NCBI RefSeq assembly: GCF_024661895.1
Contig: NZ_CP102453.1
Span: 62,001-126,000 of the forward strand
DNA: 64,000 nt
Source of the DNA: Fundicoccus culcitae
GTDB lineage: Bacteria > Bacillota > Bacilli > Lactobacillales > Aerococcaceae
Reading direction: 5' to 3'
In this document: positions 1 to 10,346 of the stretch, piece after piece
How the letters are laid out: each line of letters starts with the position of its first letter
Position numbering within the stretch: position 1 is the first letter of the stretch
Position numbers and translations under genes: made by a program
The notes under the pieces: model-generated
Told to the model about the DNA's origin: nothing
The model's database searches: none
What the model saw: only the letters and a program-made list of their open reading frames with translations

Positions 1-1
1 C

Positions 2-145
2 ATTCATGATGCGAGTTGGCAAGCCTCATTTGGGGGCAATGCCTATTTAAATGGCGGGTCGCTTGGATGTATTAATACGCCGCCAGCAATAATGGGACAA
101 GTATTTGAGTTAGTCTACGTAGGCATGCCCGTCATTGTCTATTAG
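2..145 (+). CDS. L,D-transpeptidase (YkuD fold), C-terminal end, 5' truncated by window edge
   Basis: Only the last 47 codons are present. They read through the YkuD catalytic signature: an HDA segment, then GGSLGCIN, in which the cysteine is the expected nucleophile of the S-x-G-C-(I/V)-N motif. The chain ends shortly after, as usual for the domain (GMPVIVY then stop). The family makes 3-3 peptidoglycan cross-links or attaches proteins to the wall, outside the membrane. The N-terminal part, including any signal or anchor, lies outside the window, so the subfamily is unknown. A hairpin terminator follows directly. Confidence 0.8.
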   Translation: MHDASWQASFGGNAYLNGGSLGCINTPPAIMGQVFELVYVGMPVIVY

Positions 146-153
146 ATCAAAAT

Positions 154-193
154 AAAAAGCCTAAGTGCACGGTTGTGCATCTAGGCTTTTTTA
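154..193. terminator. Bidirectional intrinsic terminator
   Basis: The stem AAAAAGCCTA pairs with TAGGCTTTTT, with an inner GTGCAC/GTGCAT segment. A-rich and T-rich flanks serve both the L,D-transpeptidase gene and the convergent exporter gene. Confidence 0.8.
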
Positions 194-197
194 CTTA

Positions 198-1325
198 CTA
201 ATCGTTATCAAAAACATGGTCGTAGGATACGTCATAACCTTTCACATCTTGTTTGTAAATTCTTACAATTTTGTTAAGTTTATGTAGTGCTTCTTCATAT
301 TTATAAATGGCAGACATGATGTGAATAATACCGTTTGTGTCAAAATAATCGGCGTGTTCATCTTTACCATCTAAATTAAACCAGACTTCGTCAAAAAACT
401 TATTCACATACTTCTTACGATATTCAGGTGTTATGTGCATAAAATTAACATTTTCAGGCGCTATTTTACCACTGAGTTTCATCATGATTTGTTCATGGGC
501 AGTCAATAAAATTTCAATACGTTCACGAATCATTATGCGCATTTCATCTGGGAAATTGTTATATAGATAATCATTTTTATGCAACACTTCACTCAAATCA
601 ACGGTCACTTCAATTGTGTTTCTTAAGTGTCGGTATACGACGAGCTTTTTAGCTAACTTATAACGATTTTTCTTTGTTAACACTAATTCATTGCTAATTA
701 AGTCATATAATGAGGATAAACGAATGATTTGTCCGCGACTCCAACGAATATCACGATGCATATAGGAATAATCGGTGTTTTTACGTAAAGTAGCTCGTAT
801 CAAAACTAATGTCTCTGAAGTTAGATACTCTAACGTTTGATAAAAATTTGAATCATATCGTGGTGGATAAACTAGCCAATTAATGATAAAGGAGACAACA
901 ACCCCAATTAATGTTTCAAGAACTCTGTTAATTGCCACCCCTACATAATTTGGATCGTCACTTAGCATGATGACGATGACCGTAACAACAGCTAAACCAA
1001 TCATGTCATTGAGATTGATTGCTGTTAAGACGGCAATCGTCAAAACGGTAGCAATCCCTACGGATATATAAGGGGGAATGGGTGTATAATCAAAGATATA
1101 AATCATGATGATACTAATAATACCTCCAATTGCAAAGGAAGTAGTTCGACTTATTAGCGTTTCATACGATTTTCTTACGGATGGCATGGTCGAAAGTGTC
1201 GCTGCGATACCGGCGAGACCTCCAGTTGAGTTGGGTAATAAATAGGTAGCGAGTAATATAGAGATGGATACGGCTAAACCTGTTTTGATAATACGAGGGC
1301 CAATTTTTACAGTTCTAAGTTTCAT
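198..1325 (-). CDS. Aromatic acid exporter (ArAE/DUF939) family membrane protein
   Basis: 375 aa. The first ~150 residues hold about five hydrophobic segments (for example LAVSISILLATYLL, and the stretch around VVTVIVIMLS). The remaining ~220 residues are a soluble, charged, helical cytoplasmic region. This two-part layout is that of the Firmicutes ArAE_1 family (N-terminal membrane domain plus DUF939 C-terminal domain), related to the FUSC/AaeB exporters. Substrate is unknown; export of aromatic acids is a family label, not something seen here. ATG start follows AGGAGT. It is transcribed divergently from perR and ends at a shared terminator. Confidence 0.75.
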   Translation of the reverse strand: MKLRTVKIGPRIIKTGLAVSISILLATYLLPNSTGGLAGIAATLSTMPSVRKSYETLISRTTSFAIGGIISIIMIYIFDYTPIPPYISVGIATVLTIAVLTAINLNDMIGLAVVTVIVIMLSDDPNYVGVAINRVLETLIGVVVSFIINWLVYPPRYDSNFYQTLEYLTSETLVLIRATLRKNTDYSYMHRDIRWSRGQIIRLSSLYDLISNELVLTKKNRYKLAKKLVVYRHLRNTIEVTVDLSEVLHKNDYLYNNFPDEMRIMIRERIEILLTAHEQIMMKLSGKIAPENVNFMHITPEYRKKYVNKFFDEVWFNLDGKDEHADYFDTNGIIHIMSAIYKYEEALHKLNKIVRIYKQDVKGYDVSYDHVFDND

Positions 1326-1367
1326 CTTAGACTCCTTACTTGTAACTTTATATATGTCTATACATTA

Positions 1368-1395
1368 ATCATAATGGATAATTCTGTAAATTCAA
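1368..1395 (-). promoter_or_regulatory. Promoter of the ArAE-like gene
   Basis: On the minus strand, TTGAAT (1390-1395), 16 nt, then TATGAT (1368-1373). It lies about 43 nt upstream of the ATG. Confidence 0.55.
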
Positions 1396-1474
1396 GATAT
1401 TAAAACGGATTTAATAAAATTTATTTATATTTTTAGTAAACTTAATCATAGATTAGCTTGTTTTGATAAAAATC

Positions 1475-1483
1475 TGTTATAAT
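1475..1483 (+). promoter_or_regulatory. Extended -10 promoter of perR
   Basis: TGT followed by TATAAT (1478-1483). No good -35 is seen at 17 nt, consistent with an extended -10 promoter. The start codon lies 36 nt downstream of the -10. Confidence 0.6.
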
Positions 1484-1491
1484 GAGTTCAA
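1477..1491. promoter_or_regulatory. Candidate Per box overlapping the perR -10
   Basis: TTATAATGAGTTCAA matches the Bacillus Per box TTATAATNATTATAA at 12 of 14 informative positions and covers the -10 hexamer. This suggests autorepression by the PerR-type regulator encoded just downstream. Confidence 0.45.
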
Positions 1492-1518
1492 ATGATTTAA
1501 TCGTTAGGAAGTGATTTT

Positions 1519-2019
1519 ATGTCAACATCACATATACAAACAAAACCAGAATTACACCAAGCAGAAGAACACGATCACCATAAAAGTGACAATGAACATT
1601 TATTTGAGGAGGTTATTCAGGAATTGAAAGATAAACATATTCGTATAACTGCTCAAAGAGAAGCAATCATCAAATATTTGATTGAGAGTGAGACTCATCC
1701 TACCGTTGAACAAATTTACCAAGATTTATTGCCTCATCACAAGAGTCTCAGTTTAGCAACCGTTTATAATAATTTAAAAACACTAGTAGATGAAGGTTAT
1801 GTTTATGAAATGAAGTTTTCAGATGTAACTAGTCGCTATGACTTTATTCGTCATCAACATGGGCATATTATTTGTACTAAATGTGGACGAGTTTCGGATT
1901 TTGATATTCCTAATATCAGCCAAATCCATGCAGCAGCACGCGAACAAACACATTATCTAGTCAATGGAATGAATCTTGAAATTCGTGGGATTTGTCCAGA
2001 ATGTCAAAAAGATTTGTAA
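1519..2019 (+). CDS. perR: PerR-type Fur family transcriptional regulator
   Basis: 166 aa. The winged helix (about residues 35-105) contains the recognition-helix segment SLATVYNNLKTL. The dimerisation and metal domain has two CxxC zinc sites (CTKC and CPEC). Regulatory-metal ligands typical of PerR can be read: an Asp in SRYDF, two His in RHQHGH, and Asp in VSDFD, where Fur proteins carry Glu; this favours PerR over Fur. PerR senses peroxide by metal-catalysed His oxidation and represses oxidative-stress genes. Compared with B. subtilis PerR there is an extra His/Asp/Glu-rich N-terminal tail of about 25 residues. A candidate Per box overlaps its own -10. Could also be annotated simply as Fur. 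Confidence 0.8.
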   Translation: MSTSHIQTKPELHQAEEHDHHKSDNEHLFEEVIQELKDKHIRITAQREAIIKYLIESETHPTVEQIYQDLLPHHKSLSLATVYNNLKTLVDEGYVYEMKFSDVTSRYDFIRHQHGHIICTKCGRVSDFDIPNISQIHAAAREQTHYLVNGMNLEIRGICPECQKDL

Positions 2020-2040
2020 TATTTAATGTCAATAAATTTA

Positions 2041-2086
2041 GACGACAAATGAAGGGATTATGATCCTTCCATTTGTCGTCTTTTTT
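2041..2086. terminator. Bidirectional terminator between perR and trpS
   Basis: Perfect long stem GACGACAAATGAAGGGAT / ATCCTTCCATTTGTCGTC (nearly complete pairing) with loop TATG, followed by TTTTTT. It serves both convergent genes. Confidence 0.9.
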
Positions 2087-2097
2087 CTATAACAAAA

Positions 2098-3585
<1,488 letters not shown>

Positions 3586-3984
3586 ATGGTAACATTGTAC
3601 GTAACGCCAAGCTGCACGTCTTGTAGGAAAGCTCGAGCATGGTTAGAAGAGCATTCGATTCCATATGTAGAACGAAATATTTTTACTGAGCCTCTTTCTT
3701 TAACTGAAATCAAAGAGATTTTAAGAATGACCGAAGAAGGTACAGAAGACATAATTTCTACACGTTCGAAAGCTTATTCTGAGTTAGAAGTTGAAATTAG
3801 CGAGTTACCATTGAATGAGTTTTTCAAAATGGTACAAGAACAACCAGGTTTGTTACGCCGTCCTATTATGATTGATGAAAAGAGATTGCAAATAGGCTTT
3901 AACGAGGATGAAATTCGTCGCTTCCTGCCGCGTGAAGTAAGAGCATTAGAATTGCAAAAAGCACGTGCCTTAGTTAATGAATAA
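3586..3984 (+). CDS. spxA: Spx/ArsC-family redox-sensing transcription regulator
   Basis: 132 aa, the usual Spx length. It begins [13 protein letters not shown], carrying the CxxC redox switch at residues 10-13, and has the RPIM segment near residue 92 that forms the ArsC-like fold. Spx binds the RNA polymerase alpha C-terminal domain and activates thiol-stress genes. The same window encodes MecA and an SpxH-like protein, both members of families that feed substrates to ClpP proteases (SpxH being the Spx adaptor), and ClpP itself. Start ATG follows AAAGGAAG. Its long leader suggests control before translation. Confidence 0.9.
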   Translation: MVTLYVTPSCTSCRKARAWLEEHSIPYVERNIFTEPLSLTEIKEILRMTEEGTEDIISTRSKAYSELEVEISELPLNEFFKMVQEQPGLLRRPIMIDEKRLQIGFNEDEIRRFLPREVRALELQKARALVNE

Positions 3985-4108
3985 GTAATTGAATTAAGGC
4001 AAAAGTATTTAACTATCTATTGACGCTCAAAATCCTAACTGTTCATACTAGTAAAACCGTCATTTTAATCATAAGTACTCGAGTGCTTATTGTTGTATTA
4101 ATAATTCA

Positions 4109-4150
4109 AAAGAGACTGCTGCATGACAAAATGCTACAGTCTCTTTTTTT
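4109..4150. terminator. Bidirectional terminator between spxA and sufB
   Basis: AAAGAGACTG / CAGTCTCTTT outer stem with GCAT/ATGC inner pairing and a long T run, A-rich on the other side. It can end both convergent units. Confidence 0.85.
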
Positions 4151-4178
4151 GTATAAAAACAATGGTTAATTAAAGCCA

Positions 4179-5576
4179 TTAACCAACGGAACCTTCCATT
4201 GAATAAGCAATTAAACGATTTAATTCTACGGCATATTCCATGGGTAATTCTTTAGTAAAAGGCTCAACAAAACCCATAACAAGCATACCCGTGGCTTCTT
4301 CTTCTGTTAAACCTCTACTCATTAAATAGAAAAGTTGTTCTTGCGATATTCTAGAAACTTTCGCTTCATGTTCTAAAGTCACTTGCCCATTATGAATTTC
4401 ATTGAATGGAATGGTGTCAGATTTTGATAATTCATCCATAATAATCGTATCACACTCGATATGTGAAATTGAGCCTTCGGATTTTTTTCCAAAATAGACT
4501 TGACCGCGATAATTAACTTCACCACCATCTTTTGCAATCGACTTTGAAGTAATTGAACTAGAGGTATGGGGGGCATAATGCATCATCTTCGCACCCGTAT
4601 CCTGTATTTGACCTTTACCAGCAAATGCCACCGATAACATTGTCCCGCGGGCTCTTTCACCTAACAAATAGACGCTAGGGTACTTCATGGTTACTTTAGA
4701 ACCAAGATTTCCGTCAATCCATTCCATGGTTGCCCCTTCATAAGCGTGGGCTCTTTTAGTGACTAGGTTGTATACATTATTGGACCAATTTTGAATGGTT
4801 GTATAACGACAATAAGCATCTTTTTTTACAATTATCTCTACAATTGCAGCATGCAAGGAAGCTTTAGAATAGGTTGGGGCGGTACAACCTTCAACATAAT
4901 GAATACTAGCTCCTTCATCTACGATAATTAAGGTCCTTTCGAACTGACCCGATGACTCATTGTTAATACGGAAATAGGTTTGTAAGGGGATCTCACATTT
5001 TACACCTTTTGGAACATAAATAAATGTTCCTCCACTCCAAACGGCGCTATTTAAAGCTGCTTCAAAGTTATCCGTTGGAGGAACGACACTTCCAAAATAT
5101 TCTTTAAATAGTTCCGGGTATTCTTTTAAGGCTGAATCAGTATCAGTAAAAATGATACCTAATTTTTCAAATTCTTGTTTTAAATTATGATAAACAGATT
5201 CTGATTCATACTGAACAGCTGCTCCAGCTAAGTAGGCTCTTTCTGCTTCAGGGATACCTATGCGTTCAAACGTTTCTTTTATCTCTATAGGGACATCCTC
5301 CCATGATCTAGCCGGTTGTTCGGTCGCTTTTTGATAATAAGTTAAATTTTGAAAATCTAACTCAGATAAGTCAGCGCCCCATTCAACGATGGGTTTCTTT
5401 TTAAATATACCGAAACTTTTTAATCGATAATCAAGCATCCATTGAGGTTCATTTTTTTCTTTAGAAATTGTGCGAATAACTGCTTCGTTTAAACCTTTTT
5501 CTGTTGAAAAAATAATTTTTGCGTCATCACTAAATCCATAATTATATTCTCCTAAAACAGGTACTTCTTCATTCAT
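4179..5576 (-). CDS. sufB: Fe-S cluster assembly scaffold SufB
   Basis: 465 aa, the usual length. Last gene of sufC-sufD-sufS-sufU-sufB. SufB is the scaffold subunit of the SufBCD complex on which clusters are built in the cytoplasm. The beta-helix core is seen in the region with EGCTAPTYS and [14 protein letters not shown], and the conserved Cys lies in [12 protein letters not shown], equivalent to the E. coli Cys that accepts the cluster. The C-terminal helical domain ([14 protein letters not shown]) resembles that of SufD in this operon. Start ATG follows AAGGAGG. The gene ends at a terminator shared with spxA. Confidence 0.95.
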   Translation of the reverse strand: MNEEVPVLGEYNYGFSDDAKIIFSTEKGLNEAVIRTISKEKNEPQWMLDYRLKSFGIFKKKPIVEWGADLSELDFQNLTYYQKATEQPARSWEDVPIEIKETFERIGIPEAERAYLAGAAVQYESESVYHNLKQEFEKLGIIFTDTDSALKEYPELFKEYFGSVVPPTDNFEAALNSAVWSGGTFIYVPKGVKCEIPLQTYFRINNESSGQFERTLIIVDEGASIHYVEGCTAPTYSKASLHAAIVEIIVKKDAYCRYTTIQNWSNNVYNLVTKRAHAYEGATMEWIDGNLGSKVTMKYPSVYLLGERARGTMLSVAFAGKGQIQDTGAKMMHYAPHTSSSITSKSIAKDGGEVNYRGQVYFGKKSEGSISHIECDTIIMDELSKSDTIPFNEIHNGQVTLEHEAKVSRISQEQLFYLMSRGLTEEEATGMLVMGFVEPFTKELPMEYAVELNRLIAYSMEGSVG

Positions 5577-5591
5577 TCTTTAACCTCCTTA

Positions 5592-6062
5592 TTAATCAAG
5601 GTTTGCACGACGAGTATTCTGATGCTGTCCGTTAATACCATATTCTATAGCTCTCCATGCTAAGATGGCGCATTTATAACGTGCCGGGAATTGTTGAATC
5701 CCCTCTAATAAAACGGCATCACCTAGTTCATTTAATAGGGAATCACTAATTTCTTCCGTTGAAGTAATCAATGTATTAAAGGTATTAATTAGTTGAATCG
5801 CCTGTTCAATCGATTTTCCCATCAGTGCATCGGTCATTAAGCTAGCACTAGCAATACTGATTGAACAGCCATAACCTTCAAAAGCAACCTCTTTGATTAA
5901 ATTATCTTCACTCGTCCATTGAACCATAATGGCATCCCCACACGTTGGATTTAAAAGTTCCATCTGACCACTTGGATTTTCAAGCTTTTTTCGATTGTGA
6001 GGATGTTGCGCGTGGTCTAAGATGACTTCGCGATACAAAGACGATAAATTATTTAAGTGCAT
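5592..6062 (-). CDS. sufU: SufU zinc-dependent sulfurtransferase
   Basis: 156 aa, IscU fold. It relays persulfide sulfur from SufS to SufBCD. Three conserved cysteines are present in NPTCGDA, GYGCSIS and RYKCAILAW, together with the Asp after the first Cys, matching the Zn ligands of Gram-positive SufU. The segment between the second and third Cys is longer than in IscU, typical of SufU. Its start overlaps the end of sufS by 14 nt, which suggests translational coupling of the enzyme and its acceptor. Confidence 0.93.
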   Translation of the reverse strand: MHLNNLSSLYREVILDHAQHPHNRKKLENPSGQMELLNPTCGDAIMVQWTSEDNLIKEVAFEGYGCSISIASASLMTDALMGKSIEQAIQLINTFNTLITSTEEISDSLLNELGDAVLLEGIQQFPARYKCAILAWRAIEYGINGQHQNTRRANLD

Positions 6063-7320
6063 TAGTAAAAAACTCCTTTACAGCTCGGGTTATCTCCAAC
6101 ATTGAATCAACTTCTTCAACGGTATTATAAAAAGCTAGACTGGCTCTTAAAGTAGCAGGCACCTTTAAATAACGCATCAAGGGTTGGGCGCAATGATGGC
6201 CAGCACGTAAAGCTATCCCTTCATAATCATAAGCCGTGGCAGCATCATGGGGATGAATATTGTCAAGGTTAAAACTGATAATACCATGGAAATTACTTTG
6301 ATAAAGTGGATGATACAATTGAACGCCTTCAATAGACTTAAGTCCTTGATATAAGCGGTTAGATAATACATATTCCTGATGGAATACTTTATGCAGACCC
6401 ATTGCTTTTAAGTAAGTCACTGCTTGAGCTAAAGCTATGGCTTCTGCGATTGGAGGTGTACCAGCTTCAAATTTCCAAGGCGCATTTTTATAATTACTAT
6501 CAAAATCATTCACTTGATTAATCATTTCACCACCGAAATTAACAGCTTGTGTCGATTGATGGTGTTCACTTTTTAAATAACAAACACCAATGCCTGTTGG
6601 CCCATACAGTTTATGACCGCTAAAGCAATAAGCGTCAACTCCCATTTCTTCAACATTAATCGATAGATGGGGTACAGCTTGGGCACCATCTACGATAATA
6701 GCAATTTTTCTTTGATGGGCCCAATCCGTTAGTTGTTTTATAGGTTGTTCAATGCCTAAAACATTTGAAACATGTTGAATAACGATGAATTTAACGTTAG
6801 TCGTATCCATTTTATTTAATAAAACAAAATCAACGGTCATTGTATTTTCAGTCAATGGTAAATAGACTAGATGTGCTCCGGTACGTTGACACAGCTCTTG
6901 CCAAGGCACTAAATTCGAATGATGTTCTAAAGCCGTTGTTAAAATTTGATCACCCTTAGTTAATTTAGGCTCGGCAAAACCTCGTGCTAAAAAATTAATA
7001 GCTGCTGTCGTACCTGAAGTAAAAATGATTTGTGAATCATCCTGACTGCCAATGAATTGACTAAGCGTCTGGCGAGCTGTTTCATATTGATCGGTTGAAC
7101 GTTGGCCAAGTGTATGTACACTTCGGTGAATATTGGCATTATCTGTTTGATAAAAGGCTATTAATCGTTCTATAACCGCTTGAGGTTTTTGTGTCGTCGC
7201 GGCATTATCGAAATAAATCAGTGGACATTGATTAACCGATTGATTCAAAATAGGAAATTGGTCACGAATATTTTTGAGTTCTTGCGGTGTAAATACTTCT
7301 GTATTAGGTGTAGCTTCCAT
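6049..7320 (-). CDS. sufS: Cysteine desulfurase SufS
   Basis: 423 aa, group II class V aminotransferase fold. It removes sulfur from cysteine using PLP. The PLP lysine is in SGHKLYGPTGIG (near residue 235) and the catalytic cysteine in RAGHHCAQPL (near residue 378). The N-terminal YFDNAATTQKP motif is present. ATG start follows AAGGAGG. It lies between sufD and sufU, with a 14-nt overlap into sufU. Confidence 0.95.
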   Translation of the reverse strand: MEATPNTEVFTPQELKNIRDQFPILNQSVNQCPLIYFDNAATTQKPQAVIERLIAFYQTDNANIHRSVHTLGQRSTDQYETARQTLSQFIGSQDDSQIIFTSGTTAAINFLARGFAEPKLTKGDQILTTALEHHSNLVPWQELCQRTGAHLVYLPLTENTMTVDFVLLNKMDTTNVKFIVIQHVSNVLGIEQPIKQLTDWAHQRKIAIIVDGAQAVPHLSINVEEMGVDAYCFSGHKLYGPTGIGVCYLKSEHHQSTQAVNFGGEMINQVNDFDSNYKNAPWKFEAGTPPIAEAIALAQAVTYLKAMGLHKVFHQEYVLSNRLYQGLKSIEGVQLYHPLYQSNFHGIISFNLDNIHPHDAATAYDYEGIALRAGHHCAQPLMRYLKVPATLRASLAFYNTVEEVDSMLEITRAVKEFFTNALK

Positions 7321-7329
7321 TTTTCCTCC

Positions 7330-8502
7330 TTAAGTGATAGATTCTAATTTATTATCAATGCGACGGATGATAGCTGTTTGAAAGTCTTTATTTTTGATTG
7401 TAGTGATAACTCTTCCTAAAAAACCACGTATGACTAAAAATTCAGCTTCTTTACGACTTAAACCTCTAGACATTAAATAATATAACTGTTCTTCATCTAG
7501 TTGACCAATACTGGCAGCATGACCAGCGGTCACTTCAAATTCATCAATTAATAAGATTGGATTAGCATCACCACGGGCTTCATTAGATAACATTAAAACC
7601 CGGCTTTCTTGTTGAGCATCTGCAAATTTTGCATCTTTAGCAATAAATTCAATGCCATTAAATGTTAAAGTGGCTCTATCTAAAATAACACCATGTTGCA
7701 AAATATGTCCTACTGTATGTTTTGCTTGATTATTTATTTTAGAGTTAATCACTTGTTGTTGTTTACCACTTGCAATAACAATAACATTTAGTTGTGTAGA
7801 AGCACCTTGACCTTCCAAATGTGTTTCTATATCTAAAATTGTATTGCCATCATTCATAGCGGCAATCATCCAATTGATCGAGGCATCTTTAAAAGCCATA
7901 GCATGTCGTTTAATATAGGAAGTTGTTCGATGGCTCATACAATCAAAAGCATGATAATTAATTATTGACCCAGCTAATGCAATTAACTCAACAAATAAAG
8001 TTACGCTATTGTCGTGTTCAACTTGCGTGTCCGTTTTTTCAATCAAATTAACACAACTATTTTCATCTACAACAATGAGCAGATGTTGATTCATCGACGG
8101 ACGGTCAATGTCTCCCTTGGTTAAAATGTTTTCGAGGGGAATATCAACCTTTAAATGTTTCGGAACATAAATAAATACCCCACCATCTAAATAAGCTGTA
8201 TGATACGCTGTGTTTTTGTCTGAATCATAGGGGATGACGCTAAATAGATATTTTTGAATCAGTTCTGGATATTGTCTACTAGCATCAAATAAATCCAAGA
8301 TAATAACCCCTTGATTCGATAGTTCAATAAAATCGGGAAACAGTCGATCCCCTAGAATAGAATGGCTAGCATCTTTTTCTAGGAATAATGGCCAACGGCT
8401 ATAATTTATGCGCTCAATTTTTTTGAGTGGTAAATTTTGCCAAAGGTTTCCGGCTGTTTCTTGAATATCGACTAACCACATAGCTTGTCTTTTATTTTCC
8501 AT
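7330..8502 (-). CDS. sufD: Fe-S cluster assembly protein SufD
   Basis: 390 aa from the preferred ATG at 8502. A GTG four codons upstream (8514) is in frame but its G overlaps the AAGGTG ribosome-binding site, so the ATG, 9 nt beyond that site, is better. It is the SufB paralogue that pairs with SufB and SufC. The C-terminal half contains GDANPILLIDEFEVTAGHAA, with the conserved His after TAG, and LYYLMSRGLSRKEAEFLV. Shorter than SufB, as usual. It sits 17 nt after sufC. Confidence 0.93.
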   Translation of the reverse strand: MENKRQAMWLVDIQETAGNLWQNLPLKKIERINYSRWPLFLEKDASHSILGDRLFPDFIELSNQGVIILDLFDASRQYPELIQKYLFSVIPYDSDKNTAYHTAYLDGGVFIYVPKHLKVDIPLENILTKGDIDRPSMNQHLLIVVDENSCVNLIEKTDTQVEHDNSVTLFVELIALAGSIINYHAFDCMSHRTTSYIKRHAMAFKDASINWMIAAMNDGNTILDIETHLEGQGASTQLNVIVIASGKQQQVINSKINNQAKHTVGHILQHGVILDRATLTFNGIEFIAKDAKFADAQQESRVLMLSNEARGDANPILLIDEFEVTAGHAASIGQLDEEQLYYLMSRGLSRKEAEFLVIRGFLGRVITTIKNKDFQTAIIRRIDNKLESIT

Positions 8503-8519
8503 AAGATTATGCACCTTCT

Positions 8520-9305
8520 TTATTCTGAGAACGATTGATCGATAGGTTTGTTTGCATTATCAATGATGTTTTTATAACCTTGGGCCTCTAGTTGTTTAGC
8601 TAATTCAGCCTTTCCTGACTGAACAATGCGACCATCCGCCATAATATGAACATAATCAGGATGTATATAATCGAGCAAACGTTGATAATGTGTGATAATA
8701 AGTGCCCCAAAGTCTTCACCCCGCAACGCATTAATACCTTTAGCAACCACTTTTAAGGCATCGATATCAAGACCCGAATCAATTTCATCCAACATCGCAA
8801 ATGTTGGTTCGATCATAAGACACTGGAGAATTTCATTACGCTTTTTTTCTCCGCCTGAAAAGCCTTCATTAAGATAGCGTTCAGCCATTTCTTGTGGCAT
8901 TTCAAGTAAAGCCATTTTTTCATTGAGTTTCGTAATGAAATCTCTGACAGATATTTTATCATTTTCAGCTCGTCTAGCATTGATGGCTGATCGCATAAAG
9001 GATGCATTAGTCACACCAGGTATTTCACTCGGATACTGAACCGCTAAAAACATGCCTGCTTTTGCGCGTTCATCAACATCCAGTTCCAATAAATTGACAT
9101 TATCAAGCATAACAACGCCATCCGTTACTTGGTAGGAGGGATGACCCATGATGGCTGCAGCTAAAGTTGATTTTCCAGCACCATTGGGTCCCATTATGAC
9201 ATGGATTTCCCCCGTTTTGATGGTGAGATTTAGTCCATTGACAATCGCTTTATCATCTATGGTTACATGTAAATTTTTTATATCTAAAATAGACACTGTA
9301 GTCAT
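8520..9305 (-). CDS. sufC: Fe-S assembly ATPase SufC
   Basis: 261 aa ABC ATPase and first gene of the suf operon. Walker A is GPNGAGKST, the signature FSGGEKKRNE, Walker B FAMLDEIDSGLD, and the switch His lies in LIITHYQRLL. SufC is soluble and drives conformational change of SufB-SufD during cluster assembly. Its promoter lies 36 nt upstream of the start and carries a 15-nt palindrome over the -10. Confidence 0.95.
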   Translation of the reverse strand: MTTVSILDIKNLHVTIDDKAIVNGLNLTIKTGEIHVIMGPNGAGKSTLAAAIMGHPSYQVTDGVVMLDNVNLLELDVDERAKAGMFLAVQYPSEIPGVTNASFMRSAINARRAENDKISVRDFITKLNEKMALLEMPQEMAERYLNEGFSGGEKKRNEILQCLMIEPTFAMLDEIDSGLDIDALKVVAKGINALRGEDFGALIITHYQRLLDYIHPDYVHIMADGRIVQSGKAELAKQLEAQGYKNIIDNANKPIDQSFSE

Positions 9306-9335
9306 CCTTTCATTTTTTTATTAATTATTTATATA

Positions 9336-9369
9336 TTACTATATTAGTAAATAGATTCACAATTGTAAA
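9336..9369 (-). promoter_or_regulatory. suf operon promoter with palindrome over the -10
   Basis: On the minus strand: TTTACA (9364-9369), 17 nt, TAATAT (9341-9346). A perfect palindrome TTACTA-TAT-TAGTAA (9336-9350) covers the -10, a position expected for a repressor operator. It matches the Per box consensus at only 9 of 14 positions, so the regulator is unknown. Confidence 0.6.
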
Positions 9370-9494
9370 ATAAGACAAAAAAGATTTAAGCCATCATTCA
9401 TTGTTTGAAATTTTATTAATATAGTACCGATAACCTTGCATAAGTAAACGATGTTAGGTATTATTAAAAAATCAATAGAAAAAATACAATTCAA

Positions 9495-9522
9495 TTGTAT
9501 CTATTTTTATTAGTTGTATAAT
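9495..9522 (+). promoter_or_regulatory. mecA promoter
   Basis: TTGTAT (9495-9500), 16 nt, TATAAT (9517-9522). The SD run AGGGGGGTG follows at 9532-9540. Confidence 0.7.
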
Positions 9523-9547
9523 AGAAGTAATAGGGGGGTGACCGTTG

Positions 9548-10249
9548 ATGGAGATGGAACATATCAATGAGAACTTAATCAAAGTAATGATCGGAATGGA
9601 TGATTTAGAAGAAAGAGGGATTGATTTCCTAGACTTAATTGGAGATCAAAATAGTATAGAACAATTTTTCTACTCTATCTTGGATGAAGTAGACGTGGAT
9701 AATCATTTCCACGATTCAGAAGCTGTCACATTCCAAGTCATGCCTAATTCAGAAGGGTTAGAATTGTATATAAGTCGAACAAATTTTGATGAAATGGATG
9801 CTTTTTGGGAAGATGAGTTATCTAATCGCTTGCGTGAACATCGTAAACAAACGCGTAAAGGTCGAAGTCCAAAATCTAAAGAAAAAGAAATAATGAACCA
9901 TTCTATAGATAAAAATCAATCAAATGAAAAAACTTCTACCCATGTGGACAAAAAGAGATACAATAACATCAATCAGATTGTTAGATTTCAAACATTAGAA
10001 GATTTTCTTTCTTTAGCTAGAGAAATTCCAATCGATAACATTCAAACTAATTTATACCATATGCATCAAAGTTATTATTTAGTGATTAAATCGATAAACG
10101 AACAGTTAGATGAAAAATTAGCTTATTCGTATATCTTAAAAATGTTAGAGTTTGGTGAACCTTACTCAACGACAGAAAACGTGTTAATGGAGCATGGTGA
10201 ATTAATTAGAGAAGCAGATGCCTTGAAATTTTTCGGAGAAAATATTTAA
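9548..10249 (+). CDS. mecA: Adaptor protein MecA
   Basis: 233 aa. MecA brings substrates to ClpC-ClpP for degradation and controls competence in the Gram-positives studied. The N-terminal substrate-binding domain begins MEMEHINENLIKVMI and has the DLEERGIDFLDL segment. A charged linker (about 100-145) leads to the C-terminal ClpC-binding domain (SLAREIPIDNIQTNLYHMH). ATG at 9548 is 7 nt after GGTG; a TTG one codon upstream is less well placed. It is followed by coiA and pepF, a common order in Lactobacillales. Confidence 0.9.
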   Translation: MEMEHINENLIKVMIGMDDLEERGIDFLDLIGDQNSIEQFFYSILDEVDVDNHFHDSEAVTFQVMPNSEGLELYISRTNFDEMDAFWEDELSNRLREHRKQTRKGRSPKSKEKEIMNHSIDKNQSNEKTSTHVDKKRYNNINQIVRFQTLEDFLSLAREIPIDNIQTNLYHMHQSYYLVIKSINEQLDEKLAYSYILKMLEFGEPYSTTENVLMEHGELIREADALKFFGENI

Positions 10250-10346
10250 CATTTCAATGTAATCAAACTGCAATCAAATTGTTATTAAAATAAAATAGTG
10301 TAATTCCTTCTTTTTCGTGTATTTACTTAAAAGGAGGAATTTTTTT

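Noticed and set aside
8503-8514. GTG start for sufD at 8514
   Set aside because: The GTG is part of the AAGGTG ribosome-binding site of the ATG at 8502.
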